This document shows positions 37,401 through 49,400 of a stretch of DNA of 64,000 nt, in pieces. The number at the start of each line of letters is the position of its first letter. Position 1 is the stretch's first letter. The stretch spans positions 93,067,157-93,131,156 of the forward strand of contig NC_080680.1 of NCBI RefSeq assembly GCF_030445035.2, given 5' to 3'. Both the position numbers and the translations under genes were made by a program. The DNA comes from Dasypus novemcinctus. Taxonomy: Eukaryota > Chordata > Mammalia > Cingulata > Dasypodidae. Below the pieces are notes generated by a model. That model had not been told where the DNA came from and made no database searches. It saw only the letters and a program-made list of their open reading frames with translations.

Positions 37401-40400
37401 ATCAAAAGGGTGCAGACATCCCCTCCTGGAGGCGCCCAGGGGCTCCTCAGGGCCACAGTTTGCTCCCCTCTGGGTCGCTGATCTTAGCAGAGAGCAGGTG
37501 CCAGGGAGCGCCGGAGGCGTGAGTGGAGGAGGCGCCAACCTTCAAAGGGGCGCCCGCCTGCACTCCGGGAGGAGCCAAGGACGCAGTGGGGGCAAGCCCG
37601 AATCTCCCCGCGGGAACCCCGGGCACGGGGGCACGGGCGGGCCCCACTTACCTAGGGAGTGGGCCGCGGTGGTCTCGGAGCTGAAGAAGCGGCCCAGGCC
37701 CAGGTCCCCCAGCTTCACGACGCCCGTGGCCGTGATGAACACGTTTGCCGGCTTGATGTCTGCGGGGGGAGGCGAGGGGCCGGCTGGGCGAGGAAGGAGG
37801 CGGCCCGGGGCGGCGCTGCAGGGGCCTCGGAAATTCCCTTCCCTCCCTGCGCCTGTGAAACCTGCCTGACCTCACCTTCCTCAGGGGCTGCTGTCTAGGA
37901 GGGCAGGGGCGTCTGTGCTGGTTTCCTTGTGTCAGCTGTCTCCCTGATGCCTGGAACAATGCCTAGTGCATAGCAGGCGCTCGGTACAGAGGTGCCTAAC
38001 AAATGAAGGGCACACCTGCGCTGTGCCCAGTGAGGAGGGCAGGGCCTCACACTCAGCAGACAGGTGGAGCGAATGAGTGGAGGACTCAGAGAGAGCACCC
38101 GGCACCCTGCTTGGCAATCAGCAGTGCTCACAACAGGCAGTTCCTTCCTCACAATTCAGGGATGAAGTCAACTTTTGGAAACACTCCTTTGTAGGTGTCT
38201 CACCTCTTTTGTCCAACCAACTCCTACAAAGACATCAAAGGCCATAGTAAAAGTTCCCTGGTCGACTTGGGCATTGTCCTGAATGACCTTGAACGACAGA
38301 TACAGGCCATTATAAATCTTGCCATAACCTACAGAATTGAGTGGGAGAGAATGTGAACTACAATGTAAACTATAATCCATGCTTAGTGGCAATGCTCCAA
38401 AATGTGCTCATCAACTGCAATGAATGTACCACATTAATGAGAGATGTTGCTAATGGGGGTAAAAGTGGGCAGTGTGGGGACCAGGGCATATGGGAATCCT
38501 CTATTTTTTATGTAACATTTATGTAATCTAAATATCTTAAAAAAAAAAAAAGTCCCCTGGTCTGGGATGCTTCCCCCAGCAGAGCTGGTGGCAGTGCCGT
38601 AACTGGCCGTGCCCGCGCCAGCTCCCAGGCCGGCCCTCCACCTCCTACTGCCGCAAACCTCTCTGGGCTGGTCCTGGGCTGAGTGTCGGGGACTGGAGGT
38701 GATATGCCGAGCACGGCCCCTGTGCCCTGGGGTTCATGTAACTATCTGGCACCAGGTGTCCCCACCATGGGGGTCCCTAGCATGGGTCATGCGCCACGTG
38801 CGGGCAGGGGCTGCGGCCGGGGCCCCGCGATGCCTGGCCTCCTGCTGGCTCCCGGCCCGCGGCCCTGGCAGGGCCACCACGTACCTCGGTGCATCACCCG
38901 GCGGGAGTGCATGTGCTCCACGGCGCTGCACAGCTGCACAAAGTACTTCCACACCGTCCTCTCGGGGATCAGCCGCTTCTGCTTCTTAAAGTACTGCGGT
39001 GGCACGACACGAGAGAGACACAGGCCTGGGTGAGCGGGGGCCGGCAATGAACTCTGGCAGGCAGGGTGCTGAGGTTCCCCCACGCACCCCACCTAGGGGC
39101 GAGCGCCCTGGGGTGGGCAGGTCTCCTTCATCCCTGGCCTGGCCCAGAGTGGGAGTCCCAGGCAGGCTGGCATCTTGGCAAAGGCTGCTCTTAATCACAG
39201 TTTTTCTGGAATCTCTGGGCACTGCCCATCTCCTCCCACCCCCCTCAGGTTGCTCCTTGCAGCCTGGTTTTCTCTGCCCCCAGCCCCAGCCCGGCCTAGG
39301 AGGTGGGTGCTCAGGACACGTTTGGTGGTTCTAGCTTGGCTCTGGGGGCTGAGGTCTGCCCCCACCTCCTTGGAGCCGAAAGATCTCAGTGAATGTGATC
39401 GTTAAGCATGGCAAGAGCCTCGCAGAAATGGTCTGACATTCTCAAACAGACGCCCCAGTTTCAACAGGCCTTAATCTACTTCATTACCTGGGAAAACATT
39501 TAATGTCCCAGAAAAGCAACACAAAACAAAACAGGACACACCGAATGTGCTGTAACCAAAGGTCCCCAAGAAGTACAACAGGAGCGTGTCCTCGGCGGGG
39601 TCTCCCCGGGGGCCCAGGGCTGGGTGCTGGGTTTGTGGGGGGTGGGGGGAGTAAGGGAGGGGAGGAGGGGAGAGGAGGGGGAAATGACTTGGACACCAGG
39701 GACTTGAGGAGCAGGGTTTTGTCTGGGGACTTTCGATTCAGAGCAACCATTTTTCCCCAAAGCAGCCAGAGGCAAAGCTGGAGGCCCCTTTGTCGGGGAA
39801 GCTGCTCTGGTCAGGGAGGATAGGAACCGACTCAGGACACCTCCCCAGTCCGGACAAGGGGGCGTGGGGTAGAAGAAAGGACCGGACATTTCCTGGGCAT
39901 CCGCTGTGTGCCAGGCACAGAGCCGGGCCCTACGCAGGGAAGCCTGTGCCCATTGTACAGAAGAGGAAACTGAGGGTCACAGGGTCAAGGCAGTCACAGC
40001 TCCCTCCTGCGCTTCCCTCCTGGGAAGTCTGAGCTCTGAACCCACTTCCAGCGACATCAGGCTCCAGCCGTGAAGGGCCGAGCCCCGAGGGGTTCGGGAG
40101 CGCACCCAGGGCACAGAGCTGGGGTCCTGACCCCGGCAACGCCAACAGGGGGACAGCCGCGGGGGAGCCTCTCCTGGGGCTCCGTTCTGGGAAAGGGACC
40201 TCACAGCGAGGCATCCCAGGGTCCCCACACAGACCCCCCCCAGCACCGACTCCCCCCGGCCGCCTCCAGGCCTGGGTGGTGGGCTGCGCTGGGTGTTATT
40301 TATGCTGTGGTGTGAGTTAATCCTCGTTATAGCATTTAAGCAGGACACGCGAAACCGCGGGTGGTGATTTCCTAAATGTCACGTCCTGTAAGCGCTGCCT

Positions 40401-43400
40401 GACATTTAGCGGGAAGGCGCGGAGTCTCTGGTGGGCCCCGGTTTCACCATCCTCGTAAATAACGGCGGCACCGTGGCCGTGGTGGCTGTGTGCGCCCTCA
40501 AGCCACAGGCCCTGCCCTCCGGCAGCCTCCCTGGCCAGCCTGGGGGTGGCAGTCTCCTTGGTGAGGACCCCCTGCCCGCGAGGCCCAGACACAGCTGAGA
40601 GGATGAGGGGCCGAGAAACCAAGTTACCAGGTGCCAGGCACTGTGCTGGGCGTGTTACAGAGGAGGAAACCGAGGCACAGGGCCTGCCCACGGCCACTAG
40701 GCCAGCGTGCCTGACTTCAGGGCTGGGGCCTCCCCTGCCTGCTGGGGACAGCACCAGCTCTGCAGGCGAGGACCCCTGAGCTGGATGGGAGGGCGGGGGC
40801 GCTCGGGCTCAGGGGTGGCAGGAGGGGAGGCACCGCGCTGCGGGAAGAGGTGGAATCCCGGGGCGGGAAGACAGAGGCGGCGCTGAGCGGTGCCGGGTTG
40901 CCAGGAGCCAGGCCGCTGCCCCAGAAGCCCCAGCAACACGCATCCTGGCCCCAGGTCGCTGCCAGGATTAGCATCTGATCTGAACCCTGAGCCACAGCGT
41001 TGCCCTCAGAAAACCCAGGGAAGGGGTGCGGGCTGGGGAGGGGGGCACACACTCCACCCCGGGCCCGGTGCAGGGCTGGTGCTGGGTGCCACGTGCCGCC
41101 CTCCTCGAAGGGGCACCCAGGGCCCTGGGGTCCCCTGGGACAGGGTGGGGAGGGATAAACCCCCTGGCCCCCGCCCAGGCCTCTCTGCTCCGGCACCCCG
41201 GGACGCCTTCCCCGCCTCCCGCCCTCTCCACCTGCCCAGCCACGGCCAGCCCTTCCGGACAAGAGCTCCTCGCTGTTCCCCCCCCCCCCCCCCCCCCCCC
41301 CGCCCTCCTTCCTCCGACAACACAGAGCCCACCTGCTCCTCCCCTCCACAGCCTTGGGAGCTTCTCACGGCCCACCCCAACCTCCCAGGCTCCGCCTCCT
41401 GCTCTGCCTCTTTAATTAAGCGGCCCTGTGGGGTTCTGGGCTCTTCACCGCTCTGGGCCCTGGCACAAGCTGTTCCCGCCAGCAGGCTCAGGGCTCAGGC
41501 AGGTGTCACCTCCTCCAGGAAGCCTCCAGGGCTCTCCCGGGACCTGAACTTGGCTTGTCCTGCTCGTTCCAGGCCTGCCTTCCCCTTAGAACACCAGCTC
41601 CCTGAGGGCAGGGCCCATGCCGGCGCCATCCCGGGGCTGATGCCCGGTGGGTGCCCCCGGCCTGTGTGCTCAGAGAACGACGTGCGAAGGAGAAACAAGC
41701 GTGGGGGTAGGGGGCGGGAGAAGGAAGAACTAAGACATGATAAACCACATCTGTCCCCACCAGGGATCTGTGTGAAGATTAACATCTCTGCAAATGCATT
41801 AATATGTCAACGAAAATATAAAAGCAGGTGATAACAGCTCTGGTAATGCCTCTTCCCAAGGATGCCCGTATTCCTTGGAGCCAAATTTCAGAAGAGCAAG
41901 CGCTGAGCAATTGTTCCCTCCACAATGCCGGGGGAGAGCAGAGACTCGCCTCCTGGCCCGTCTCTCCGCGTGGCGGGGCCCAGGGTCGCTCAGGAGCCTG
42001 GCAGGCGGGGCCCGGGCAGGAGGCGGGCAATGGGGACCCGCTCCAGCGGCCTGGAGACTGAGGCTCCAGCCGGCAGGGACCCGGGGGCCTCCAGGGAGGA
42101 GCTGGGAGCGGGGCCGAGTGCTCAGGGCCTGGCGATCAGGGAGACGGGCAGCTCCACTTAGAGGCTGTGCTGCCTTGGGTAGGTAACTGAACCTCTCTGA
42201 GTTCTGCCAACCTCGGAGGACAGCGTGGACTCTGAGTGACGTGTGCGTGTGCTCAGCACGGCCAGGGCCCACAGTGCAGCTAGGCCAGGGGAGCCGGAAG
42301 GGTCACCGGTGCCGGGTCTGGGCTTGCGGCAGGGCTGGCCCTGAGGATTGGGATGGGGACAAGGGGTGCAGGGAGGTGGAAGGTCTGCCGTGCGGCGAGC
42401 AAGGGCCGGACCTGGGCCTGAGCCTGTCTGTGCGACAGATGCCTGGCCTCGACCCCTGAACGGGAATGACAAGGCTCCTGCAGGGGCCGGGGGCCATGGG
42501 GAGACCATCCACTGATGGGTCTCAGGCAGGAAAAGGGACCCGGGCCAAATGCATGGCCCTGACATTGCTGGGCAGTGTCGGGCAAGTCTCTTCACCTCTC
42601 TGGGCTCAGTTTTCCCTTCTGTAAAATGAAACAGATGGACCCACAAGATGCTTTCCCAGATTCCCTGAGCTGGGGTCTGACCTCACGTGGGCTTCTGTGT
42701 CTGCCCCGTGAGGCAGGAGAAGCAGCCCAAGAGCCTGGGGGGCAGGCCTTTGCCCAGCCGCCAGCCTGTCTGAGCGGCGTCTTGGCCTGGCTTTGGGCAG
42801 ACCAGGCTCTCTCTTCAGGTGAGCTTCCTTGAGGCTGATGGGAAGACAGAGGTACACCTGGCGAAGGCAACTGGGGACAGAGCACCGGTGAGGGGGGCTA
42901 AGTGGCTCCCAAGGGGCTGCTGCCGGCTGAGGCTGGAGCAGCAAGGAGTGGGGGCTGAGGAGGGGGCCGCCAGCCCCCTGGGCTCCCTGTGCTCGGGCAG
43001 CCCCGGGCCCCGCCCCCCTGCCGCGCCTCACCTTGATCATCTGCGAGAGGTCGCCGGCGTCGGCCAGCTCCAGCACGATGTTCAGCTCGTTGTCCTCAAT
43101 AAACGAGTCCAAGTACTTGATGATGTTGGGATGGTTTAATTGCTGCCCGGGGAGAGAGAGAAAGGGAGACGACACAGTCAGGGGCGGGCCAGCCTCGGCA
43201 GCTGCCCACCACCAGACCCCGGGCAGTGCCCACAGCAGGAGCCCCTGGCGTCTGCTGGAGAGGCAGGTGGCCAAGGGAGAGGCTGCGGAGTCGGTGTGGA
43301 TCGCAGCGCAGCCTCTTCCTGCCTGCGTGACCTTGGGAAAGGCAGTGTGCCTGCCTGAGTCTCAGTGTCCTCATCTGGAAAATGGGCACAACGTCTTAAA

Positions 43401-46400
43401 GAGCCACTGTGAGGATGAGCTGGGCTAACGCCCCTGAGGTATCCAGCACAGGGTCTGGCCCGGGGCTAAGACAACAGATGGTCGTAGAAATCACCACCAT
43501 CATCACCATCACCTCCACCCACGACCCTCGAGGGTGGGCCGGGCCCTCCTTTGTCCCTGTGCTCAGTCCATGGTACTCACAAGTGTTTGTCTCCGTCCCT
43601 CCTTCCCTCTCACTCTATTTCTGACCCACCCCCTATGAAATCGGAAAGAAGCCCATCTGGGGAAGGGCTGCTCTAATTGGCTCGTGCCTGCACCCTGCTT
43701 TGGCACCCCGTCGTGGCCTGTGCGTTTGTGGGGTGACTGTGTGGAGGCTGGATGGGACATGACCCCCTCTCAGCCCCTGCCTGGCTAAGAGCAGACATCG
43801 GCAACGACTTCGTTTGTAGAAGGCCCAAACAGCGGCTGTTTATACAGAAAATCGACTCTTCAAACCAAATGACTCCAGGATACCAGGAGACCAGAGGGGA
43901 CCCACATATTCTGCCCCAGCGTGGTTGGCCCAGTCCTCCGGGCTCTCTGCAGCCCCAAACCAGAAGCCAAGTTACAGCATGCTTCCTAAAAAGCGGTGGG
44001 AGAGGGACACGCGTCGAGGCTGCACGCTGACCTGTGTCTGTTCTCAGTTTCCAAAACCTGGAGGAGCCCTGGTAGCCCTTTCCTCCATTCTCCAAGCCAG
44101 CCCCCAGTGGGTGGGCACCCCGCCATCAGGCAGCCCCTGGCCCTCCCCTACGTGTCTGTCCCGCCCTTGACTTCCACTGGGTCCTCCCAGGGACTGACCC
44201 CACTTGCTCTGGTGCCCGCCGCCTGTCTGGGTTCTCAGGCCATTCTGGACCAACCCCTGGCCCCGACACTGCCCCTGGCCACACTGCCCCGCCGGGCTGC
44301 CCAGCGCCTTGGGTCAGTAAATACCCAAGCAGGTACCGCAGGGCAGAGGCGCCTCTGTACAGTCTCCCCTTTCCGGGGGCAGGTCTGAGGCCCAGGGGGG
44401 CTACGTGTCCCTCAGACACTGAGGGCCTACAAAGGCACAGGTTGGGCAAAAAATGGACCTTGGAGACCAAGCAGGCCCAGAGGAGGGAAGGGATGGGCCC
44501 CCTGTCACACAGCAAGCTTCGTCCACACCCTCGTCCACAGAGTCCACGTCTCAGCCCATGACCCCCTGGTGGGCCTGGGTGGGTATGAAAAGGGGTGCAC
44601 TGGGTCAGACCTGAAAGTGCTCTGAAGACGAGAGACTGCTGGGCACTGTCTGGCAGTGGCTTCTGGGTCAGGCAGGGGGTGGCTGAGGACGGCCGAAGGC
44701 TCTTGGCTTTGGACTCATGCGGTGCGAGTTCGGGGTTCCGGCCAAGGTCCAGCTCCACTGCGGGCCTTCTGGCGGCCTCCACCAGCCTCTGCCTCTCCCG
44801 TGTTCCCACAGCCCAAGCCCACCCAAAGCTGCACCCAAAGCTTCGTTCTGTGTCTCCCTCTTGCCAGACTTGGAGCTTCTGGAGGATGGAGTTGTCCAAG
44901 GCCCCAGGCCAGGTCCTGGCTGTGCTGGTGGTTGCTGAGGGATGGACAGACAGCAACCAGGAAGGAAATCAGAGTCAACTGCCCATCAGTGTAAGGTTCG
45001 CATTCTTTGATTTCATTGATTCTCCCTATTGCTTTTTTAATTCTCTATTTTATCTCCACTCTATCTTCCTTCTGCCAGCTTTGGGTTTAGTTTGAGCTTC
45101 TTTTTTAAATTCCTTAAGGTGAAAAGCTACATTTTGAACACTTCTTTTTTAATGTAGGCATTTACTGCTATAAATTTCCCTCTGAACACTGCCTTTGCTG
45201 CATCCTTTAAGTATTGGTGTGTTGTGTTTTCATTTTTGATCGTCTCTAAGAATTTTCTAATTTCCCTTGTGAATTCTTTGACCCTTTGGTGATTTAAGAG
45301 TGAGTTGTTTAATTTCACATAGTTTCCAGTTTTCCTTCTGTTACTGATTTCTAGCTCCATTCCACTGTGGTCAGAGAAGTTACTTTGTATGATTTCAATC
45401 TTCTAAAATTTATTGAGATTTGTTCTGTGGCTGAACATATGGTCTCTTCTGGAGAACGTTCCATGTGCACGAAAGAAGGCTGTGTGCTCTGCGCCTGTTG
45501 GGTGGAGTCTTCTACTGATGCCGGCCAGGTCTAGCTGGTTTAAAGATTCTTTGAATCTTTGCCATCAGCAGCTTTGCTCCCTGGCACTCGTGGTCCATCC
45601 CTGACATAATGTGGAACATGGTCTGTCGATGAGACCAGCCTCTCTTCCCTGCTGCCTTGACCGCCACTGCCTAGCACTCAGTGGCGCTCAAAACATGTGC
45701 TGACTGTACGCCTGCATTTGGACTGCGCTTGCCGTCCCACCCACACTCGGCAGCCGCTGCCCCCGCCACACCTGTGGCCTGGGAAGGTTTGGCTTTTGGG
45801 TCCTAGCATGAATGGCATGAATGATGTCTTCCAGTGTCCCCTCCGAGTCCCCGGCACATCCCGCTGACTTCCCAGAAGGGGCTGGCATTGGGCAGAGGTT
45901 ATAACCATGACGACCAGGGCCACCTTTGACTGAGCGCTTCCAGATGCCACACGCAATGCGTGTGAAACGCTGTTCAGACGCATTTCTCACTGACTCCCCC
46001 AGCGCCTCTGAAGACAGTGCTGAATCTTCACTCCTCTCTTACAGAAGAGGAAACCGCAGTCCTGAGCAGTCAACCGCTTGCCCAAGGCTGGAGCAAGGGG
46101 GGTGCCTGCCTCTGCAGCCTGTCCTCTATGACATGTGGCTCCACCACAGCCCTGGGGAAGGGGACTCAGTCCCCCTCCCCAGCCGGGCCCAGCTCATGCC
46201 AGGAGGAAACCAAGGCTTGAAACGGTCCAAGGCCAGGGTTGCAGTTGTCCATTTTTGCACCCAGGGACCTGGACTGGGCTGGCTCAGACACGCAGGCTTG
46301 CAGAGTTACCCTGTCCAGTGTAACGGCACACGTGTGTCCTTGGCCACAAGTGGGGAGAAGTGGGGGAGTGGGTGATCTGGACCACCGTTGACAGAGTGGG

Positions 46401-49400
46401 GAAAAGCAGAGTCCCTGGGATGTCAACTGGACTTAAAATTTTAACATGAGTATCTGAAGGGCACTTTCAGCCTCGACTAGACACGAGGACACCTCCCTCC
46501 AGGCCCCCGTGCCTCTGGCCTCTGTCTGTGGCCATCTCTTGTCAGTGCTGCTGATGAGCACTTGAAGCTCACGTCGCCCTTGGCTCTCACTTTCAGGGGC
46601 TCCCCTTCCGTTCCCAAGGTCAAGTCTGTTGTCCTGGCCCGGCATTGAGGCCACCATGATCTTGCCCGGCTGACCTCTGTGGCCTCATCTCCCTTCATTC
46701 CCCCAGGCCCTGGGCTCCAGCTGAACCCCACGCTGTTGGGGTTCCCACAGGTGGACCTTCTCGGCTTTCTGGATTCCGCTCAGTCGCCTGGGTTCCCCTG
46801 GCCCGGTCCCCCTGGATAGGCACTGTCTGCTGCCTGCCTGTGCCCCGACCGGCCTGGGAGGCAGGGCCTGGCAGATGAAACCGCCTGCCGAAATGCCACA
46901 GCTGCTGCTTCGGCGAGTGCCGTGCCATGGGCAGCCCAGATCACTGCGCACTGTGGAATAAACTCTGTGTGTTTCGTGGGAGGGAAGGGGGACAGTGAGT
47001 GGGCGCCTACTGTGTGCTGCTGTGTGGGCCCTTCTTGCATGTTATTTAATGCTCTCCTTCCTCCCCTTCCATGTGCCAGGTATTCTTGCCAATGAGCAAG
47101 AGGGCAAACTGAGGCTCAGGGAGGTGAAGTCACTTGCAGCTTGTCAATGAAGACACCAGGATTTGAACATAGGACCTGCACCTCCGAAGTCTGTCCTTTT
47201 CTCCATTCCCAGCCTCCTCTGCCACCTCTGAGAGCCCAGACAAAATCCTAAGAGTGAGGAGTGGGGGGGATCCCCAGGGCCGGACCAGGGCCCAACTAGT
47301 CTAGAGAGCTCTGTTACTTCTGACCCCGGGACACCAATGTGGAAGCCAGCAGGGAGGAGAGGGGGCGACCCCAGACCCCCATCACCTCCGCCCCAGGCAG
47401 GCCCCTGCCCATCTGTCGCTCGGTGCAGCCCCACACGGGCAGCCCAGCCCCAGCTGAGCCCAGGATATTTGTCCACGTCTGTGTGGGACCTGCCTGCACC
47501 TGTGTCCTCAGCTCTGCGGAGGCCGGGGAGACCCAGCAGGACAAACAGGGGTCCCTCCCGCACCCACACCCGACGGCCACTTCTCCCCCAGGCTGATGCC
47601 CCGACGGAGAGCATCTGCTGGTGCCAGCTAGACGATGGGAGAGGAGGAGGAAAGCACGCCCACAGCTGAAGAGTCAAATGCGCGTGCTCTGCCATGGTGG
47701 AAAATAAAAAGAAAAGGATGAAGGGAAAGACGGAAAGAGGACGAGGGTGCAAGAGGGAAACAAGGTAGAGACAGCGAGGAAAAAAGACAGGGACAGACAG
47801 AACTGCAAATGGGTCGGACGCCCACCCTAGACGCCTTCCGCAGGCCACTGAGCGGCCTGGCTCTGGATGTCTTTGGGGGTGGATTCCGCGCCAGGCACTG
47901 CCGTCCACAGGCCCCGCGCCGCCCAGCCGCGACAAGGCCGAGCAGCTGCTGCCCCTATCTGGCAATCATTTCTGAATCCCCTGGGGCAACGGGTGCCTGG
48001 TGCCACTTGGCCACGTTGGATGTGACGTGGCCCAGTCTGCGGCCCGGGACACTCACCTTCAGGAGGCCGATCTCCTTGACGCAGTCTTGCCTGGCCTTGG
48101 CGTCCATCATCTCAAATATCTTCGGGGGAAGGACAAAGAGAAGCAGGGCGGTTAAAGCCTGGTGCCCAGCGTGTCAACCCCCCCCCCCCCGCCTCAGGGA
48201 GCCTCGCGGCCCCAGGTTCAAGTCCCGGCTCCTTCCTCTTCCGCTGAGGGACCTCATAAGGGCCACGGGCCCCACTCGGTGCATACAATGTGCCAGGTGC
48301 TGCATGGACCACGTCACCCCAAATCCTCACGACAGCTCCCGAGAGGCAGGAGTCACTACCCCCCACCACAGAGGATGAGCCTGAGGCCCAGGGAAGTCCC
48401 GTGACTTGCTGAGGTCACAGGGCTGCTGGTGGGAGACTCAGTTTTCACCTTGGTGAATGGGGACAACAGCCTGACCTCCTGGATGTTACTTCTTACTCAG
48501 TGTGGACAGAGTAAGAAGACGCGGTGGTGTGCCCAGCCCTGTGGTGCTTGGGAAAGGTGAGCTCCTTCCAGCACCTTCTGAATTCCAAGTACCAACAAAA
48601 GGTGAGCATCTAACAGCCACCCCCCTCCCCCCCAAAGCACAGCAGAGCAAGAAAACAACCAAGACAGAGGACCTAGGTAAGGCCTTCCCTGGAAGACAAA
48701 GAGCAGAAAACGGGCCTTTTCTGAGCAGGGGAGCCTGTCTCTCCTCCAGCCAGCCAGGGGCACCTGAGGCCGACTCCCCCACCCCCCCCAGAGGCTTCAC
48801 CCGGGAGGGGCCTTGTCTCCCCTGGGCTTCCTGTCCCCAGGCTGTTAGCCTCAGTCTGTAAGGACAAGTGAGCAAACTGGGAAAGCTTTGCTGGGGCATT
48901 TGGAAGTGATTCCCTTCCAACGGGTCCATAGGATCCAACAGAGGTCGGAGGACACCGGAGCCCAGAACCGTGGAGCGAGCATGGCATCGGGGTGTTCAGA
49001 CGTGGGCGTGGAGCTCACTGGGGCCCTGGTTCAAGCCTCCGCTGGGGCAAGAGTCCCCACCCGCAGGGCGGGGCCCAAGGGTCCATGAGGTTACCCGCGG
49101 GAAGCTCGTTAGCGCAACCCAGTATGCGGCAGGTGGTCAATGCACGCTCACTTTTCTTTTCCTTTAAGGTTTACAATGAGCTTTCACAGACAAGAGCCAC
49201 CTGTTCTCGCCACGGCCCAGCGAGCTGGGCCCTTATTTCCCTCGTTCAGAGGGAGGCCGGGCGAGGGCCAGCGCAGGGCAGGACTTTCCGCTACGGAAGG
49301 CGGCCCCACTAGGCGGTGCTGACCCCGCGCGGGGCCGCTGGCTCACCTGCACCTTCTTCAGGGCCACCGTCTTCCTGTCCAGCAGGCAGGTGGCCTTGTA

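Larger units (their letters stand above)
25521..37651 (-). other. NEK6: NEK6 intron between exons 7 and 8 (largest in window)
   Basis: This 12.1-kb intron holds a split MER5A-like relic, four DAS loci, two L1 pieces, several MIRs and a CATC-rich minisatellite, all listed. Candidate non-repeat elements lie at 29110-29440, 31600-31810, 34010-34230 and 34855-34960. The stretch 36450-37650 is GC-rich, with some CpG and no feature I can name. Part of it carries a long plus-strand open frame (37027-37869) that reads antisense across exon 7 and is taken as chance. Confidence 0.88.
38994..43031 (-). other. NEK6: NEK6 intron between exons 5 and 6
   Basis: This 4.0-kb GC-rich intron carries MIRs at 39895-40050, 40625-40740, 42140-42225 and 42550-42660, an L2-like tail near 41495-41690, a 24-base C-run, and two non-repeat blocks (40290-40460 and 41690-41930). 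The 313-codon plus-strand open frame at 40890-41831 is a GC artefact with no family similarity. An AT-richer segment at 39380-39540 is unassigned. Confidence 0.88.
43143..48056 (-). other. NEK6: NEK6 intron between exons 4 and 5
   Basis: This 4.9-kb intron has MIRs at 43270-43450, 45915-46110 and 46990-47190, and an antisense L1 ORF2 fragment at 45005-45545. A short cat/cac-rich run lies near 43490-43515. Open frames 44126-44956 and 47144-47965 are chance frames in GC-rich sequence. The rest shows nothing I can name. Confidence 0.9.

Noticed and set aside
37027-37869. 280-codon plus-strand open frame
   Set aside because: It runs antisense through NEK6 exon 7. The minus-strand reading is a verified kinase exon with canonical splice sites.
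40890-41831. 313-codon plus-strand open frame
   Set aside because: It lies in a GC-rich NEK6 intron, crosses a poly-C run and an L2 tail, has proline/arginine-rich low-complexity translation and no domain. The identical length to NEK6 is coincidence.
44126-44956. 276-codon minus-strand open frame
   Set aside because: Low-complexity GC-rich translation, no start context or domain, inside a NEK6 intron.
47144-47965. 273-codon minus-strand open frame
   Set aside because: Begins in a MIR and continues in GC-rich intron; no similarity recognised.
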